The notes: generated by a model not told the origin, from the letters alone. Shown: positions 25,068 through 34,289, numbered from the stretch's first letter. The stretch is DNA of 54,680 nt from Synergistaceae bacterium (GCA_030533085.1 JAUNJZ010000017.1:1-54680); one strand, 5' to 3'. Translations and numbers: made by a program.

Positions 25068-26012
25068 TCAGCCCTTTTTCTTGCCGGCCCCTTCCCAGAC
25101 CATAAGTATCACAGAAATCACCACAAGCGGCAGCGCTATCAGCATGTTGACGTGGAGCTGTTCTCCGCCGATGAGCCAGCCCAGCAGCACGGCGACCACC
25201 GGGTTGACGAAGGCGTGCGTGGAAACGCGGTTTGCCGGCTCCACGCGCATGAGCCAGAGAAAGGAGCTGTAGCCGACGAGCGAGCCGAAGATGACAAGAT
25301 AGCCAAGCGCCAGCGCGGAGCGCGCCGAAAAGGCCTGAAACTCTGGAAATTCCCCCGTGACGCAGGACAGCCCGTATTGCAGCGCCATCATCACGGCTCC
25401 GCCGCAAAGCATCTGCATCCCCGAAGCTGTCAGCGCGTCGCTGTGAATATTCGGATTGGCCGCGATAAAGGCGCCTGTGACCCAGGTGAGGCTTGCGAGA
25501 AGCAGCAGCAGCATCCATAGCGTGTAGCCGGAGCTGAAGGAAAGCTCCGCGTTAGGATCTCCCGCCACAAGCACGCAGACGCCGGCGAAGCCGAAGGCGA
25601 TACCGGCGTAATGGCGCGGGAGCGGCTTTTTGCCGTTGAAAAACAGCCAGCCTATCAGGCAGAACCATAGAGGCTCTATGGAAACGAGCAGCGCCGCTAT
25701 CGACGACGGCACGACCATCTCCGCCGTCGTGATGAGTCCGTATGTGACGGCGAAAGGAAGAAGTGAGGCGCGAAAGGCCATCTTCCAGCCGGAGGCGGTA
25801 GGCAGGCTCTTCGTCAGCGAGAGACGGACGGTCAGCAGTATCGCCCCAGCCGCCAGGAAGCGCAGACCGCCGGAGAGCAGCGGGGGAATCGTCTCGACGG
25901 AAAAGCGTATCGCAAGATAGGTCGAGCCCCATACCACATAAAGCAGCAGATAGGCGACGATTATAAGCCAGCGCGCCGGCCTCTCCGCCGCCGCGCCGCA
26001 GCCGGCGCTCAT
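25068..26012 (-). CDS. EamA-family (DMT superfamily) transporter
   Basis: 314 residues with about ten hydrophobic helices in two EamA repeats. The first repeat opens YVVWGSTYLAIRF, the YedA-like signature. The second repeat ends NPVVAVLLGWLIGGEQL, the typical last-repeat motif. Members export amino acids or other small metabolites; the substrate here is unknown. Its start overlaps the ybaK stop by 4 nt (ATGA), so the two are co-transcribed. Confidence 0.9.
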   Translation of the reverse strand: MSAGCGAAAERPARWLIIVAYLLLYVVWGSTYLAIRFSVETIPPLLSGGLRFLAAGAILLTVRLSLTKSLPTASGWKMAFRASLLPFAVTYGLITTAEMVVPSSIAALLVSIEPLWFCLIGWLFFNGKKPLPRHYAGIAFGFAGVCVLVAGDPNAELSFSSGYTLWMLLLLLASLTWVTGAFIAANPNIHSDALTASGMQMLCGGAVMMALQYGLSCVTGEFPEFQAFSARSALALGYLVIFGSLVGYSSFLWLMRVEPANRVSTHAFVNPVVAVLLGWLIGGEQLHVNMLIALPLVVISVILMVWEGAGKKKG

Positions 26013-26488
26013 CTTACCACCGGAGCCGGCACGGCCTCCGCGGCCTTTATCAAATCGGCGGGGGCCAGCTTGAAAAGCAGCCCGCGATGTCCGGCGTTGA
26101 CGGTGATAAAGTCAAAGGAAAGGGCGGAGCTGTCGATTATCACCGGATATTTTTTCTTCGTGCCCAGCGGCGAACAGCCTCCGCGAATATAGCCTGTCAG
26201 CCCCTGCACCTCCTTCAGCGGCACGAGGGCGGCGCTTTTATCACCGCTGGCGGCGGCCAGAGCCTTAAAATCAAGCTCGCGCCCCGCCGGCACGCATACC
26301 ATCATCACGCCGCTTTTGTCGCCGCGGCAGCAGAGCGTTTTGAAGGTGCGCTCCTCCGCGACGCCGGTCTTCGCGGCCGCCTCCTCGGCGGAAAGATTAT
26401 CTTCATCTATCTCGTATTCCAGAAGTTCAAAGGCTATCTTCATTTTTTCCAGAAGCCTCACCGCGTTTGTCTTTTTTTGAGCCGCCAT
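26009..26488 (-). CDS. ybaK: YbaK-type Cys-tRNA(Pro) deacylase
   Basis: 159 residues of the YbaK/aminoacyl-tRNA editing fold. The YbaK branch is indicated by TNAVRLLEKMKIAFELLEY, ERTFKTLCCRGD with the catalytic-type Lys, and GYIRGGCSPLGTKKKYPVIID (in part: GGCSPLGTKKKYPVIID). YbaK clears cysteine misattached to tRNA-Pro in trans, working with prolyl-tRNA synthetase. It is translationally coupled to the EamA gene and divergent from the RNase HI-like gene. A ProX-type paralogue lies only 1.3 kb away. Confidence 0.92.
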   Translation of the reverse strand: MAAQKKTNAVRLLEKMKIAFELLEYEIDEDNLSAEEAAAKTGVAEERTFKTLCCRGDKSGVMMVCVPAGRELDFKALAAASGDKSAALVPLKEVQGLTGYIRGGCSPLGTKKKYPVIIDSSALSFDFITVNAGHRGLLFKLAPADLIKAAEAVPAPVVR

Positions 26489-26565
26489 TTACATTTACCT
26501 CCATATCTCTGTCGCGTATAATGAAGAAGTATAACGCAAAAACGACGACAGAGGGAGCTGTTGGT

Positions 26566-26958
26566 ATGAAAGGATATTTTGACGGGGCCTCGCGCGGCAA
26601 TCCCGGAGAGGCGGGGGCGGGGGCGCTGCTTATGGACGACGACGGAAATATCGTCTGGGAGACGGCGAGCTTTCTCGGAAAAAAGACGAACAACGAAGCG
26701 GAATACAGAGCCGCGATACTGCTTCTGAAGGCCGCGCGCGAACGCGGAGTGAAGGAGCTGCTGATGCGCGGAGACAGCAAGCTCGTCGTCAGCCAGCTCT
26801 CAAGGGAGTGGAAGATAAACCTCCCCCATCTGCGCGAGCTGGCGGCCGAAGCGTGGCGCGCCGCGGAGGGGATGAATGTGAAATACGAATGGATACCACG
26901 CGCGGAGAATAAAAGAGCGGACAGGCTCTCCAACGAGGCGATAGACAACGCAAAGTGA
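26566..26958 (+). CDS. RNase HI-family (reverse-transcriptase-like RNase H fold) protein
   Basis: 130 residues. The acidic site is visible as DGASRGNPG, NNEAEYRA, RGDSKLVV and ENKRADRLSNEA, giving the D-E-D-D set of ribonuclease HI. This short single-domain form, with the characteristic GNPG and NNxAEY motifs, is the 'reverse transcriptase-like' RNase HI often found in Gram-positives and anaerobes; it degrades RNA in RNA-DNA hybrids. The start is the ATG at 26566 with GAGGGAG 8 nt before it; the frame is open 33 codons upstream over the divergent promoter region. Confidence 0.9.
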   Translation: MKGYFDGASRGNPGEAGAGALLMDDDGNIVWETASFLGKKTNNEAEYRAAILLLKAARERGVKELLMRGDSKLVVSQLSREWKINLPHLRELAAEAWRAAEGMNVKYEWIPRAENKRADRLSNEAIDNAK

Positions 26959-27061
26959 GCGGGGGCGGCTATGGCTTTTTGCCCGGAAGTTGAGGTGAAC
27001 AAAAAATGCGGACAGCCGCAATATATGTCTGAGAGGTACTTATGATTATACAAGGGAGGTG

Positions 27062-27186
27062 GCCCGGCGGCGGGCTTCCGCCGGGTCGGAGGGAGTGTTG
27101 ACTTCCATCGGTGAGACTAAAAATCACAGGACAAAACCAAAACCAACTCTCCCCCAGCCCTTCGGGCAGCCCCCTCAGCGAGGGGG
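27062..27186. repeat. REP-like cluster of palindromes
   Basis: Between the RNase HI gene and the Rrf2 gene are three closely packed palindromes: CCCGGCGG/CCGCCGGG (27062-27084), GCCC/GGGC around TTC (27157-27167) and CCCCCTC/GAGGGGG (27170-27186). No gene is seen. The pattern is typical of short dispersed intergenic repeats, but only one copy is present in the window. Confidence 0.4.
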
Positions 27187-27233
27187 CCAAAGGGCAAAGG
27201 CAACACCCTTTCCCATAGGTTTTGCTTGGCGTC

Positions 27234-27695
27234 TTATTTAACCTTAAAGTAAATGCTGTCGCCCTGCGTGGTCAGCGTCTTTTTATTTTTGAATATCATG
27301 CCGTCGATATCGCCGACGGTGATATCGCGCAGGTGGCGGCGGCATTGCTTTTCCATATCGGAGTATATCCCGTCCATTATATTTGCCATGCCGGAGGCGA
27401 TGAGGCATTCCATATCCATGTCTCCCGAACGCCAGGCAGGGCCGATAAATCTCGCATTGACGGCCTCGCTGACATCGAGCAGCGTCACAGCGCCGGGGTC
27501 TCCTGTGAAGGAGTAGCCCCCTGACGAGCCTTCCTTTGTCGCGACAAGTCCGGCCGCTTTGAGCTTTCCCATCACCATTCGTATGCGCGCCGGGTTGGTG
27601 CAGACATTTTTTGCCAGCTCCTCGCTGGAGAGACAGCAGCCCTTATGGTTGAGATATACCAGCGCGTGAACCGCTATCGCAAACTCTCCCGTCAT
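27234..27695 (-). CDS. Rrf2-family transcriptional regulator
   Basis: 153 residues. The N-terminal winged helix reads FAIAVHALVYLNHKG...SSEELAKNVCTNPARIRMVMGKLKAAGLV (quoted only in part: NPARIRMVMGKLKAAGLV), followed by GSSGGYSFTGDP, the Rrf2/IscR/NsrR wing. The three-cysteine Fe-S cluster of IscR/NsrR is absent; only one Cys (MECLIASG) is in the corresponding loop. It may therefore sense redox differently or use a protein ligand, as YwnA/CymR-type members do. No gene is co-transcribed with it, so the regulon cannot be inferred from context. Confidence 0.88.
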   Translation of the reverse strand: MTGEFAIAVHALVYLNHKGCCLSSEELAKNVCTNPARIRMVMGKLKAAGLVATKEGSSGGYSFTGDPGAVTLLDVSEAVNARFIGPAWRSGDMDMECLIASGMANIMDGIYSDMEKQCRRHLRDITVGDIDGMIFKNKKTLTTQGDSIYFKVK

Positions 27696-27808
27696 CTACT
27701 CGCATCTCCCTCGCGCCCTTCGCGGGATTTTTTATCTGTAACGTAATTATAAATATTACATATCTGCTGTCAAGGAAGCGGCCGCGCTCCGCCTCTCTGC
27801 GCGAACGG

Positions 27809-28306
27809 CTATATCTTTATGAACTTAACGCTGTTGCCGCGCGCCGCGATGATTTTTTCAAGGTCGGCGAAGGAGAGCCAGAGCGTCTCCCTGTTGTCGC
27901 AGGGGTGCAGGCCGAGGCGCGGGCGGCCGCGGAGATCTTCGTCGATCAGCAGCTCCACATTTGCCGCGCAGTCGTTGAGCACTCCGAGCGGAGTGACGGC
28001 CCCTTTTGTCAGTCCGAGGTTGGCCATAAGCCGCTCCTCCGACGCGAAGCTGAGGCGCGTGCTGCCTATCTGCCCCCGTATCGCCTTGAGGTCGGCGCTT
28101 TTGGCCTCGTCCAGCACGACGAGAAAATGACGCTTTCCTTTTTCGTCGCGGAGGAAGAGATTTTTGCAGACGTCCTCTATCTTCATCCCCTCTATCTCCT
28201 TCATCTCGTCGATAGTGTAAACCGGGGCATGCTCCGTGACTTCAAAGGAAATTCCCATCTCCGCGATTTTCGCGCGCACCTCTTCTTTTGTCAGCGGCAA
28301 ATCCAT
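27809..28306 (-). CDS. proX: ProX-type prolyl-tRNA editing protein (Ala-tRNA(Pro) deacylase)
   Basis: 165 residues of the YbaK/ProRS-associated fold. The ProX branch is indicated by VTEHAPVYTIDEMKEIEG (in part), CKNLFLRDEKGKRHFLVVL, LGLTKGAVTPLGVLND and the C-terminal GLHPCDNRETLWLSF. It hydrolyses alanine mischarged on tRNA-Pro. The start is the ATG at 28306, with AGGAGG 5 nt upstream; the 57 extra codons in the open frame look like untranslated leader. It is divergent from the UPF0182 gene. Close proximity to ybaK means the organism carries both free-standing tRNA-Pro editing activities in one locus. Confidence 0.92.
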   Translation of the reverse strand: MDLPLTKEEVRAKIAEMGISFEVTEHAPVYTIDEMKEIEGMKIEDVCKNLFLRDEKGKRHFLVVLDEAKSADLKAIRGQIGSTRLSFASEERLMANLGLTKGAVTPLGVLNDCAANVELLIDEDLRGRPRLGLHPCDNRETLWLSFADLEKIIAARGNSVKFIKI

Positions 28307-28432
28307 CTTCCTCCTTTTTATCTTTATATCGCTATCATTATAAGCCGATTTTTTCCTTTTTTCACTGGACATTAGCCGCGCTTTGGTCAAAAATATAATA
28401 GAAAAATTTTTCACGCATGGGGAGTGCCTGTT

Positions 28433-31258
28433 TTGGATATAAACGATCTTTTTCGCGCAATGAGAGGACGGCGGCAATGGACGCAGGGAAGCGGGGACAA
28501 CGGCGAGGGCTGGGATGATGAAGGGACTTCGATGCCGCGTATTGAGCTGCCGCGCGTAAAAAAAATATGGTTCGCCGCAGGCGGGCTTTTCGTGCTTTTT
28601 ACGATCGTCCTTCCCTGGCTGGCCTCTTTCATGACGGATCTTTACTGGTTTGAGGCGCAGGGCTTTGAATCCGTATTCTGGCGGCGTTTTTTCGCGCGCT
28701 GGGAGCTTTTCTTCGCCGCGCTGATACCGGCCTTTGCCGTTTACGCGCTGAACTGGCGCGTGGCGTGGCGGCGCGGAGCGCGCCTTTTTGACGAAGGGTA
28801 CGGAGAAAGTCAGGCGCGCCGCCTAGGCAGGGCGGTTCTCGCCGCTGCGTTCGTCGTGGCGCTTTTCAACGCCCTCAGCGCGATGGGCATGTGGACGGAG
28901 CTGCTGAAATTCCTCAATCCTGAACCTTTCGGCGAGACAGACCCGCTTTTCGGCATCGACATCGGCTTCTATGTTTTCAGCCTGCCTTTCGTCAAGTTCC
29001 TACAGAGCTGGGGGCAGGGCGTGCTGATGCTGGCCCTTATCGGCAGCGGCGTCATATATTTCGTCACCCGTTCCGTATCATTCGAGGGGGGACGCCTCTA
29101 TGTCGCCCCCGCCGCGCGCCTTCATCTGACGCTGCTCGGCGCGCTGATACTCGCCCTCTGGGGGGCGGGCTACTGGATAGCGCGCTATGAGCTGCTTTTC
29201 TCCCCCAGCGGCGTCGTCTTCGGCGCGGGATATACCGACGTTCATGTCATATTGCCGGCGCTCACCATTCTTGCCTTTGCGATGTTCGCGGCAGCCCTTT
29301 TCCTCTGCCTCAACTTTTTCAGGCCGATGTGGAAGCTCACCGCGATCGTCGTCGGCCTGCTGATCGTTACGGGCTGGGCGGCGCGCAGCTTCGTCCCCGG
29401 ACTTATCCAGCAGTACCGCGTGAAGCCCAACGAATTTGAGCTTGAAAAGACTTATCTCGGCTACCACCTCGATTATACCCGCCGCGCCTTCGGCCTGAAC
29501 GACGTCGCCTCCGTGGCTTTCACTCCGGAGGCGGAGCTGACGCATCAGGAGCTTGAGGAGGATCGCGAGACGCTGCAAAACATACGCCTCTGGGATTATT
29601 CGCCGCTTCTGCGCAGCTACAGGCAGCTGCAAGCGATACGCACCTACTACAACTTTCAAGACGTTTACATAGACCGCTACGAAATCGACGGCAGCAGCCG
29701 CCAGGTCATGCTCGGCGTTCGCGAGCTGGATCTGTCCAGACTGCAAAATCCGACATGGGTCAACACTCACCTTGAATTTACCCACGGCTACGGCGTGGTG
29801 ATGAATCCGGTCAACGAAATTGCCTCAGGCGGTCTTCCCTTTTTCTTCATGAAGGATATTCCCGTGCGTTCGACGGTCGATATCCCGCTCACGTGGCCGG
29901 AGATATATTTCGGCAGCGCCTCTGACTCATACGTGCTCGTAAAAACAGAGGTAAAGGAATTCGATTACCCGATGGGGGCATCGAATGTGCGCTCCGACTA
30001 CGAGGGGGACGGCGGCGTATCTATAGGCTCCATGTGGCGCAGGCTGCTCTTTACGCTCCGATTCCGCGATACGGAGATACTTTTTACAGGAGCGCTCACG
30101 CCGGAGAGCCGCGTCCTTTACAACCGCAATGTGCGCCGCGCCTTTTATGAGATAGCTCCTTTCCTCATCTACGACGCGGACACCTATCCCGTGCTGGAAG
30201 AGGGACGGATAAAATGGATGCAGGACGCCTTTACCTGGTCGGAGCGTTACCCCTACTCGCGCCCCTTCGACAGCGGCGACGGAACGCTGGCGCGCTTCCG
30301 CGGCGTGAATTACCTGCGCAACAGCGTAAAGGCGATTGCCGACGCCTACACAGGACGGATGGAGTTTTACGCGGTGGACGCGAGCGACCCGCTGATACGC
30401 TCATGGATGAAAATATTCCCAGGCCTATTCAAAGAAAAAGAGGAAATGCCGGAAGAGATGTGGCGGCATGTGCGCTATCCTGAGGACTTTTTTGAAGTTC
30501 AGACGGAGGTCTACACCACCTACCACATGACGGACACAAATACCTATTACAACCGCGAGGACGTATGGGAAGTGACCCCCGTCGGACGCGAACGGCGCAT
30601 ACAGCCCAACTACGTGACGATGAAGATGTGGGGCGAAAAATCGCCGGAATTTGCGATAATAGTCCCCTACATGCCGCTGGGACGCGACAATCTTATAGGC
30701 TGGATGGCCGGACGCTGCGACCGCAAGCGCTACGGCGAGCTGCTTGTCTATCAGTTCCCGAAGCAGAAGCTGATATACGGCCCCGGGCAGGTAGAGGCCC
30801 TGATAGACCAGAATCCCGAAATATCCGCGCAGCTTTCGCTCTGGAGCCAGCGAGGCTCCGACGTTATACGCGGAGATCTGCTCGTCGTGCCGATAGGAAA
30901 ATCGCTGCTCTATGTCCAGCCGCTCTACCTCAAAGCTGAAAAGGGGGAGCTGCCGGAGCTGAAGCGCGTCATCGTATCGACCGGAGGGCGCGTCGCCTGG
31001 GATGAAGACTTCGGCGGCGCGCTGCGGCGGCTGATGGGGGAGCGGGAGGCCGCCCCCGACGGAACAGAAAAAGAAGATAAGAAGAGCCTCCGGCAGAGTG
31101 AAATATCCGACGACGACATAAAGGGGCTTGCCCGTCAGGCGCAAAGTCTATACGAGGCGGCGCAGAGCGCGCTGAGAAACGGCGACTGGGCCTCATACGG
31201 CGAAGCCGTCAAAGGGCTGGGCGAAGTGCTGGAGCGTATGCAGGGGGCGTCGGAATAG
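28433..31258 (+). CDS. UPF0182 family membrane protein
   Basis: About 941 residues, the usual size of UPF0182 proteins (DUF-type family of actinobacteria, cyanobacteria, some clostridia and Synergistota). The N-terminal third has seven predicted TM helices (roughly 47-70, 92-112, 133-153, 195-215, 232-250, 272-292, 308-326). A large extracytoplasmic domain follows, with family motifs such as WVNTHLEFTHGYGVVMNPVN. The C-terminal ~90 residues are charged and helical. The start used is TTG at 28433 with GGGGAG at 8 nt; a GTG at 28424 overlaps that site. The next gene starts at the base after its stop. Function is unknown in the whole family. Confidence 0.92.
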   Translation: MDINDLFRAMRGRRQWTQGSGDNGEGWDDEGTSMPRIELPRVKKIWFAAGGLFVLFTIVLPWLASFMTDLYWFEAQGFESVFWRRFFARWELFFAALIPAFAVYALNWRVAWRRGARLFDEGYGESQARRLGRAVLAAAFVVALFNALSAMGMWTELLKFLNPEPFGETDPLFGIDIGFYVFSLPFVKFLQSWGQGVLMLALIGSGVIYFVTRSVSFEGGRLYVAPAARLHLTLLGALILALWGAGYWIARYELLFSPSGVVFGAGYTDVHVILPALTILAFAMFAAALFLCLNFFRPMWKLTAIVVGLLIVTGWAARSFVPGLIQQYRVKPNEFELEKTYLGYHLDYTRRAFGLNDVASVAFTPEAELTHQELEEDRETLQNIRLWDYSPLLRSYRQLQAIRTYYNFQDVYIDRYEIDGSSRQVMLGVRELDLSRLQNPTWVNTHLEFTHGYGVVMNPVNEIASGGLPFFFMKDIPVRSTVDIPLTWPEIYFGSASDSYVLVKTEVKEFDYPMGASNVRSDYEGDGGVSIGSMWRRLLFTLRFRDTEILFTGALTPESRVLYNRNVRRAFYEIAPFLIYDADTYPVLEEGRIKWMQDAFTWSERYPYSRPFDSGDGTLARFRGVNYLRNSVKAIADAYTGRMEFYAVDASDPLIRSWMKIFPGLFKEKEEMPEEMWRHVRYPEDFFEVQTEVYTTYHMTDTNTYYNREDVWEVTPVGRERRIQPNYVTMKMWGEKSPEFAIIVPYMPLGRDNLIGWMAGRCDRKRYGELLVYQFPKQKLIYGPGQVEALIDQNPEISAQLSLWSQRGSDVIRGDLLVVPIGKSLLYVQPLYLKAEKGELPELKRVIVSTGGRVAWDEDFGGALRRLMGEREAAPDGTEKEDKKSLRQSEISDDDIKGLARQAQSLYEAAQSALRNGDWASYGEAVKGLGEVLERMQGASE

Positions 31259-31696
31259 ATGTTCGCGCTGCTCTTCGGAACCTTCGCCCTCTTCGCGGTC
31301 ATTCTGTTTACCTTTGGATTCTACCTCTTTTCCGCCTACGTCCTCTTCCGTATCGGAGAGAAGTTCCGCATCGGCTCCTATCCGGCCTTCCTCGTCCCCG
31401 TCTACAATGTGATGCTTCTCTGCGACTGCGCCGGAATAACGCGCTGGACGGCGGCCGGCATAGTGATGCCCGGCCTCGCGGCGGCGCTGCTCGGCATATT
31501 CATTCCGCTGGGCGACGCGGGATACGCGGCGCTGGCCATATTCACATTCAGCTGGATATACCTCTGGGGAAGCGTCGCGGAGAGATTGGGGAAGAATTTC
31601 TGGCTCTGGGGACTGCTCACCGCCTTTCTGGGAGGCATACCGATCCTGTTTCTTGCCTTCGACAGCTCGCTTCCGTCAAGAGGCCGCCGGCAATGA
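31259..31696 (+). CDS. Small four-helix membrane protein (DUF5684-like)
   Basis: 145 residues with four hydrophobic segments. The pattern FRIGEKFRIGSYPAFLVPVYNVMLLCDCAG resembles the small family often annotated as DUF5684/'signal peptidase I-like' membrane proteins (an Ala/Gly-rich core with PVYN); no protease dyad is visible. It begins immediately after the UPF0182 stop and overlaps the next gene by 4 nt, so it is part of that operon. Function is unknown; it may assist or partner with the UPF0182 protein (inference). Confidence 0.75.
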   Translation: MFALLFGTFALFAVILFTFGFYLFSAYVLFRIGEKFRIGSYPAFLVPVYNVMLLCDCAGITRWTAAGIVMPGLAAALLGIFIPLGDAGYAALAIFTFSWIYLWGSVAERLGKNFWLWGLLTAFLGGIPILFLAFDSSLPSRGRRQ

Positions 31697-32457
31697 TATG
31701 GGCGAAAGAGGCGCTTAAAATGAATTTTGTCAGAATCCTGGTCATACTTTTGACTCTTCTCGCCGCCCCGTGCCGCGTGCAGGCGGCACGCAGCGCGAGC
31801 CTTGACGCGCTCATAAGCGAACAGGCCGCCGCGATAGAAGTCAAAGAGGACGGCGGCTCGGAGGAAAAAAGCGCCGCTGACAGCTTTGAGCTGCCGCCCG
31901 TTTACAAAGCGGCGCTGAGCTTCATCATATCCCCTGAGACGCGCCGTTCGACAGAGGCGGAGGCCGCAGCTTATTTTGAAAACGGACGGCGCGACAAAGC
32001 GGCCTCCGTAATAGGGCGCGCCCTCGGCGTCGCGAATAAATATTCGCTCTTTTATCTGGGCAGCTTCTGCCGCAGAGTTCTGCCCGCTGCCGGCGGAGCG
32101 GAGGCTCAGGCAGAATTTCTCAGCGGCTTCCTCCGCGGCTATTCAAAGGCCGGCGTGCTTATCTTCACGACGGAGGCCGTCAAGGAATTCGCGGCCTACC
32201 CGATGAGGCGCGGCGCGCCGTGGCGCGAAGTGCCGGAAGTTGCGGCGGCGGCCGGAAAAGGAGAGCGCATATACAGGGGAAGGGGGCTTATATTCATCCC
32301 CTTTGCCTACGGCTCCAAATTCAAAATTGATATAATATCCCAAAAGGGCGGCGACGTTAAAATGTGGAAAATCCTGCCGGAGGGGGTCAACGCAAAAAGC
32401 TGGTCCGGCGGGAACTGGGAGAAAGAAATCACCGTGCGCGGCGACGTAAAATTCTAA
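31693..32457 (+). CDS. Secreted protein of unknown function
   Basis: 254 residues, or 245 if translation begins at the second ATG (31720, with AAAGAGG upstream); the first ATG overlaps the previous stop as ATGA, suggesting coupling. An N-terminal signal peptide ends near CRVQAARS. The mature part is helical, with a C-terminal beta-rich segment (IFIPFAYGSKFKIDIIS). No family is recognised. It is the third gene of the UPF0182 operon and probably acts outside the cytoplasmic membrane. Confidence 0.7.
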   Translation: MIWAKEALKMNFVRILVILLTLLAAPCRVQAARSASLDALISEQAAAIEVKEDGGSEEKSAADSFELPPVYKAALSFIISPETRRSTEAEAAAYFENGRRDKAASVIGRALGVANKYSLFYLGSFCRRVLPAAGGAEAQAEFLSGFLRGYSKAGVLIFTTEAVKEFAAYPMRRGAPWREVPEVAAAAGKGERIYRGRGLIFIPFAYGSKFKIDIISQKGGDVKMWKILPEGVNAKSWSGGNWEKEITVRGDVKF

Positions 32458-32513
32458 GCCCCGCAAAGGCGGCGGAAAGCCGCTCAATTTAAAGATAGGG
32501 AGAGATAAAAAAA

Positions 32514-33257
32514 ATGAAAAAAACAGCTGCGCTCGTTATCCTGCTGCTGACCGCGCTTATCTGCTGCGGCGCGGCCTCGGCGGACGACAGATGGGACAAA
32601 ATGGTGGCTCAGATGGAATCCAGAGAAAAAATAAGAAACGAAGGCCCCGCTTTCCTCTCGCAAATCGCGCTGCTTGCGCCGGCCGGAAGCGACGCGGAGC
32701 TTTGGCGACTCTCCTACAGCGCCCCTTCATTACAGACGGCGGCCGCCGCCGGCGTCGCGCTGGTCAAAAAATGGTTTCCCGACGGAGACCCGGCAAACTG
32801 GGAAGAGGTAGTCGGTTTCTTTCCCTCAAACAGCTATGTGCCGCGCCAGCTCGTGGCGGTAAACGCGCTCTTCAACGCCGTCTCCGCCCTCTCGCGGATG
32901 GAAGAGGGAAAATATGCCGCCGCGTGGCTGATGCTGCGCTTCGGCGAGTCCTCGCGCGGCAGGCTGATATTCATCTACAACATGCCGGAGCAGTTCAGAA
33001 AAACTCTCGACAGGCTGATAGCCGAAACGTCGATGCCCGGATATTGGGAGAGCGACAAAATAGAAGGGCCGTGGCCCTTCGTCCCGCGCTATAATGGCAC
33101 AGTCCTCTACGACAGAGCCGTAACGGAAAACTACCAGTTCCTCAACGGAATGGGCGGCATAGCCGGCAGCGGCCCCTACGCCTGGGACCGCGCCCGCGGC
33201 TTCGTCTACCGCGTAATAGATCCCAACAACTCGATCTGGATAAAAGGGCGCGACTGA
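32514..33257 (+). CDS. Exported protein of unknown function
   Basis: 247 residues with a clear signal peptide (KKTAALVILLLTALICCGAASA, cleavage after ASA). The mature protein is Trp/Tyr-rich and ends in a compact region GPYAWDRARGFVYRVIDPNN. No catalytic motif or family was recognised. It starts 56 nt after the previous gene with AGGGAGAG upstream and ends in a strong terminator, so it is the last gene of the UPF0182 unit. Confidence 0.7.
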   Translation: MKKTAALVILLLTALICCGAASADDRWDKMVAQMESREKIRNEGPAFLSQIALLAPAGSDAELWRLSYSAPSLQTAAAAGVALVKKWFPDGDPANWEEVVGFFPSNSYVPRQLVAVNALFNAVSALSRMEEGKYAAAWLMLRFGESSRGRLIFIYNMPEQFRKTLDRLIAETSMPGYWESDKIEGPWPFVPRYNGTVLYDRAVTENYQFLNGMGGIAGSGPYAWDRARGFVYRVIDPNNSIWIKGRD

Positions 33258-33271
33258 AAAAGGCAAGACAA

Positions 33272-33312
33272 GCGCGCCCCCTCCTGCCGTGCCGTGGGGG
33301 CGCGCATTTTTT
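33272..33312 (+). terminator. Terminator of the UPF0182 operon
   Basis: GCGCGCCCCC (33272-33281) and GGGGGCGCGC (33296-33305) form a perfect 10-bp stem followed by ATTTTTT. It closes the plus-strand unit 14 nt after the last stop codon. Confidence 0.9.
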
Positions 33313-33374
33313 CGCCTTTACTGAAATGCTCTCCGCTTAAACAGCGCCGGCGTACAGCAGACGCGGCTGCGCGG

Positions 33375-34289
33375 TTAAGCTAATAATTCGTCAAGGATAT
33401 CGGCTGTAAGGCTCAGCGCCTCGGCGTCGGTCTCCTCCGGGTCGCGTCCGGCCTTTTCCATCTCATCGAGGCGCTTCATCGCCCCTTCGATGCGCTCGGA
33501 GACGCCCGCCCCCTCATATCCTTCCTTCAGCGTCTGTATCTCCTTCTCGTCAGTCAGCCTCTTTGTCAGATAGCCAAAGAGAAAAACCGGCGCGCTGAGA
33601 GCGGCCAGACGCTTGTCCGAAGCGCACCACGGCTCCGCCAGATAGGTCGCGTCGTTGACAACATCCTCCAGCTCCTCGTCGATATCCTCATCAGCCTCTG
33701 GGAAATCCCAGATATTGATGATAAAAAACGGAACGTCAGGCGAAAGCGATATGGCGTAATTTATCGCCTCGCGCACCTCTCCTTCATCAGCGCCGCTCTC
33801 CAGCAGCGCGATAGCGCGCGCGTGCTCTCCGACAACGGATTCAAGCGGGTCGGCTTCCAGCGAAGCCAGAATATCGTTATACAGCTCAAGCTCCAGCATA
33901 CAGCGGTAAAGCAGCGTGCGGCTGGGGAAAGCCCCCTCGTCGTCGAAATTCGCGAACTCCTTCGCTACCTCGTAAGCCTCTTCGACCTCCCCCTCCGCCA
34001 GCAGCGAATAGCCGAGATTCATCATCACCGTGCTATAGACGAGCGCGTCCCTGTCGTCGTCTATCAGCGACGGCAGCTCCCTGGCCTCCACTACGGCGCG
34101 AATGGCGTCAAGAGCCTCGCGCAGCATATCGAGATTTTCTACCGCCTGCTCATATTCCATCGTCTCCCAGACAGCCAGCTTTCCGTAAGGGCTGCCCGGC
34201 TCCAGCTCAAGCAGCTTTTCGCCGATCTCCTTTATCTCCTCGTCCGTCTGCGCCTCATCCAGCATATCGAGCAGTTCGTCTCTTGTCAT
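33375..34289 (-). CDS. Acidic TPR-like repeat protein, function unknown
   Basis: 304 residues, strongly acidic, almost entirely helical. Helix pairs such as LVYSTVMMNLGYSLLAEGEVEEAYEVAKEF (in part: NLGYSLLAEGEVEEAYEVA) have the spacing of tetratricopeptide repeats. No signal peptide, so cytoplasmic. Such proteins are scaffolds. The next minus-strand gene upstream (exported protein) is 64 nt away, so they may be co-transcribed. No specific partner can be named. Confidence 0.65.
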   Translation of the reverse strand: MTRDELLDMLDEAQTDEEIKEIGEKLLELEPGSPYGKLAVWETMEYEQAVENLDMLREALDAIRAVVEARELPSLIDDDRDALVYSTVMMNLGYSLLAEGEVEEAYEVAKEFANFDDEGAFPSRTLLYRCMLELELYNDILASLEADPLESVVGEHARAIALLESGADEGEVREAINYAISLSPDVPFFIINIWDFPEADEDIDEELEDVVNDATYLAEPWCASDKRLAALSAPVFLFGYLTKRLTDEKEIQTLKEGYEGAGVSERIEGAMKRLDEMEKAGRDPEETDAEALSLTADILDELLA

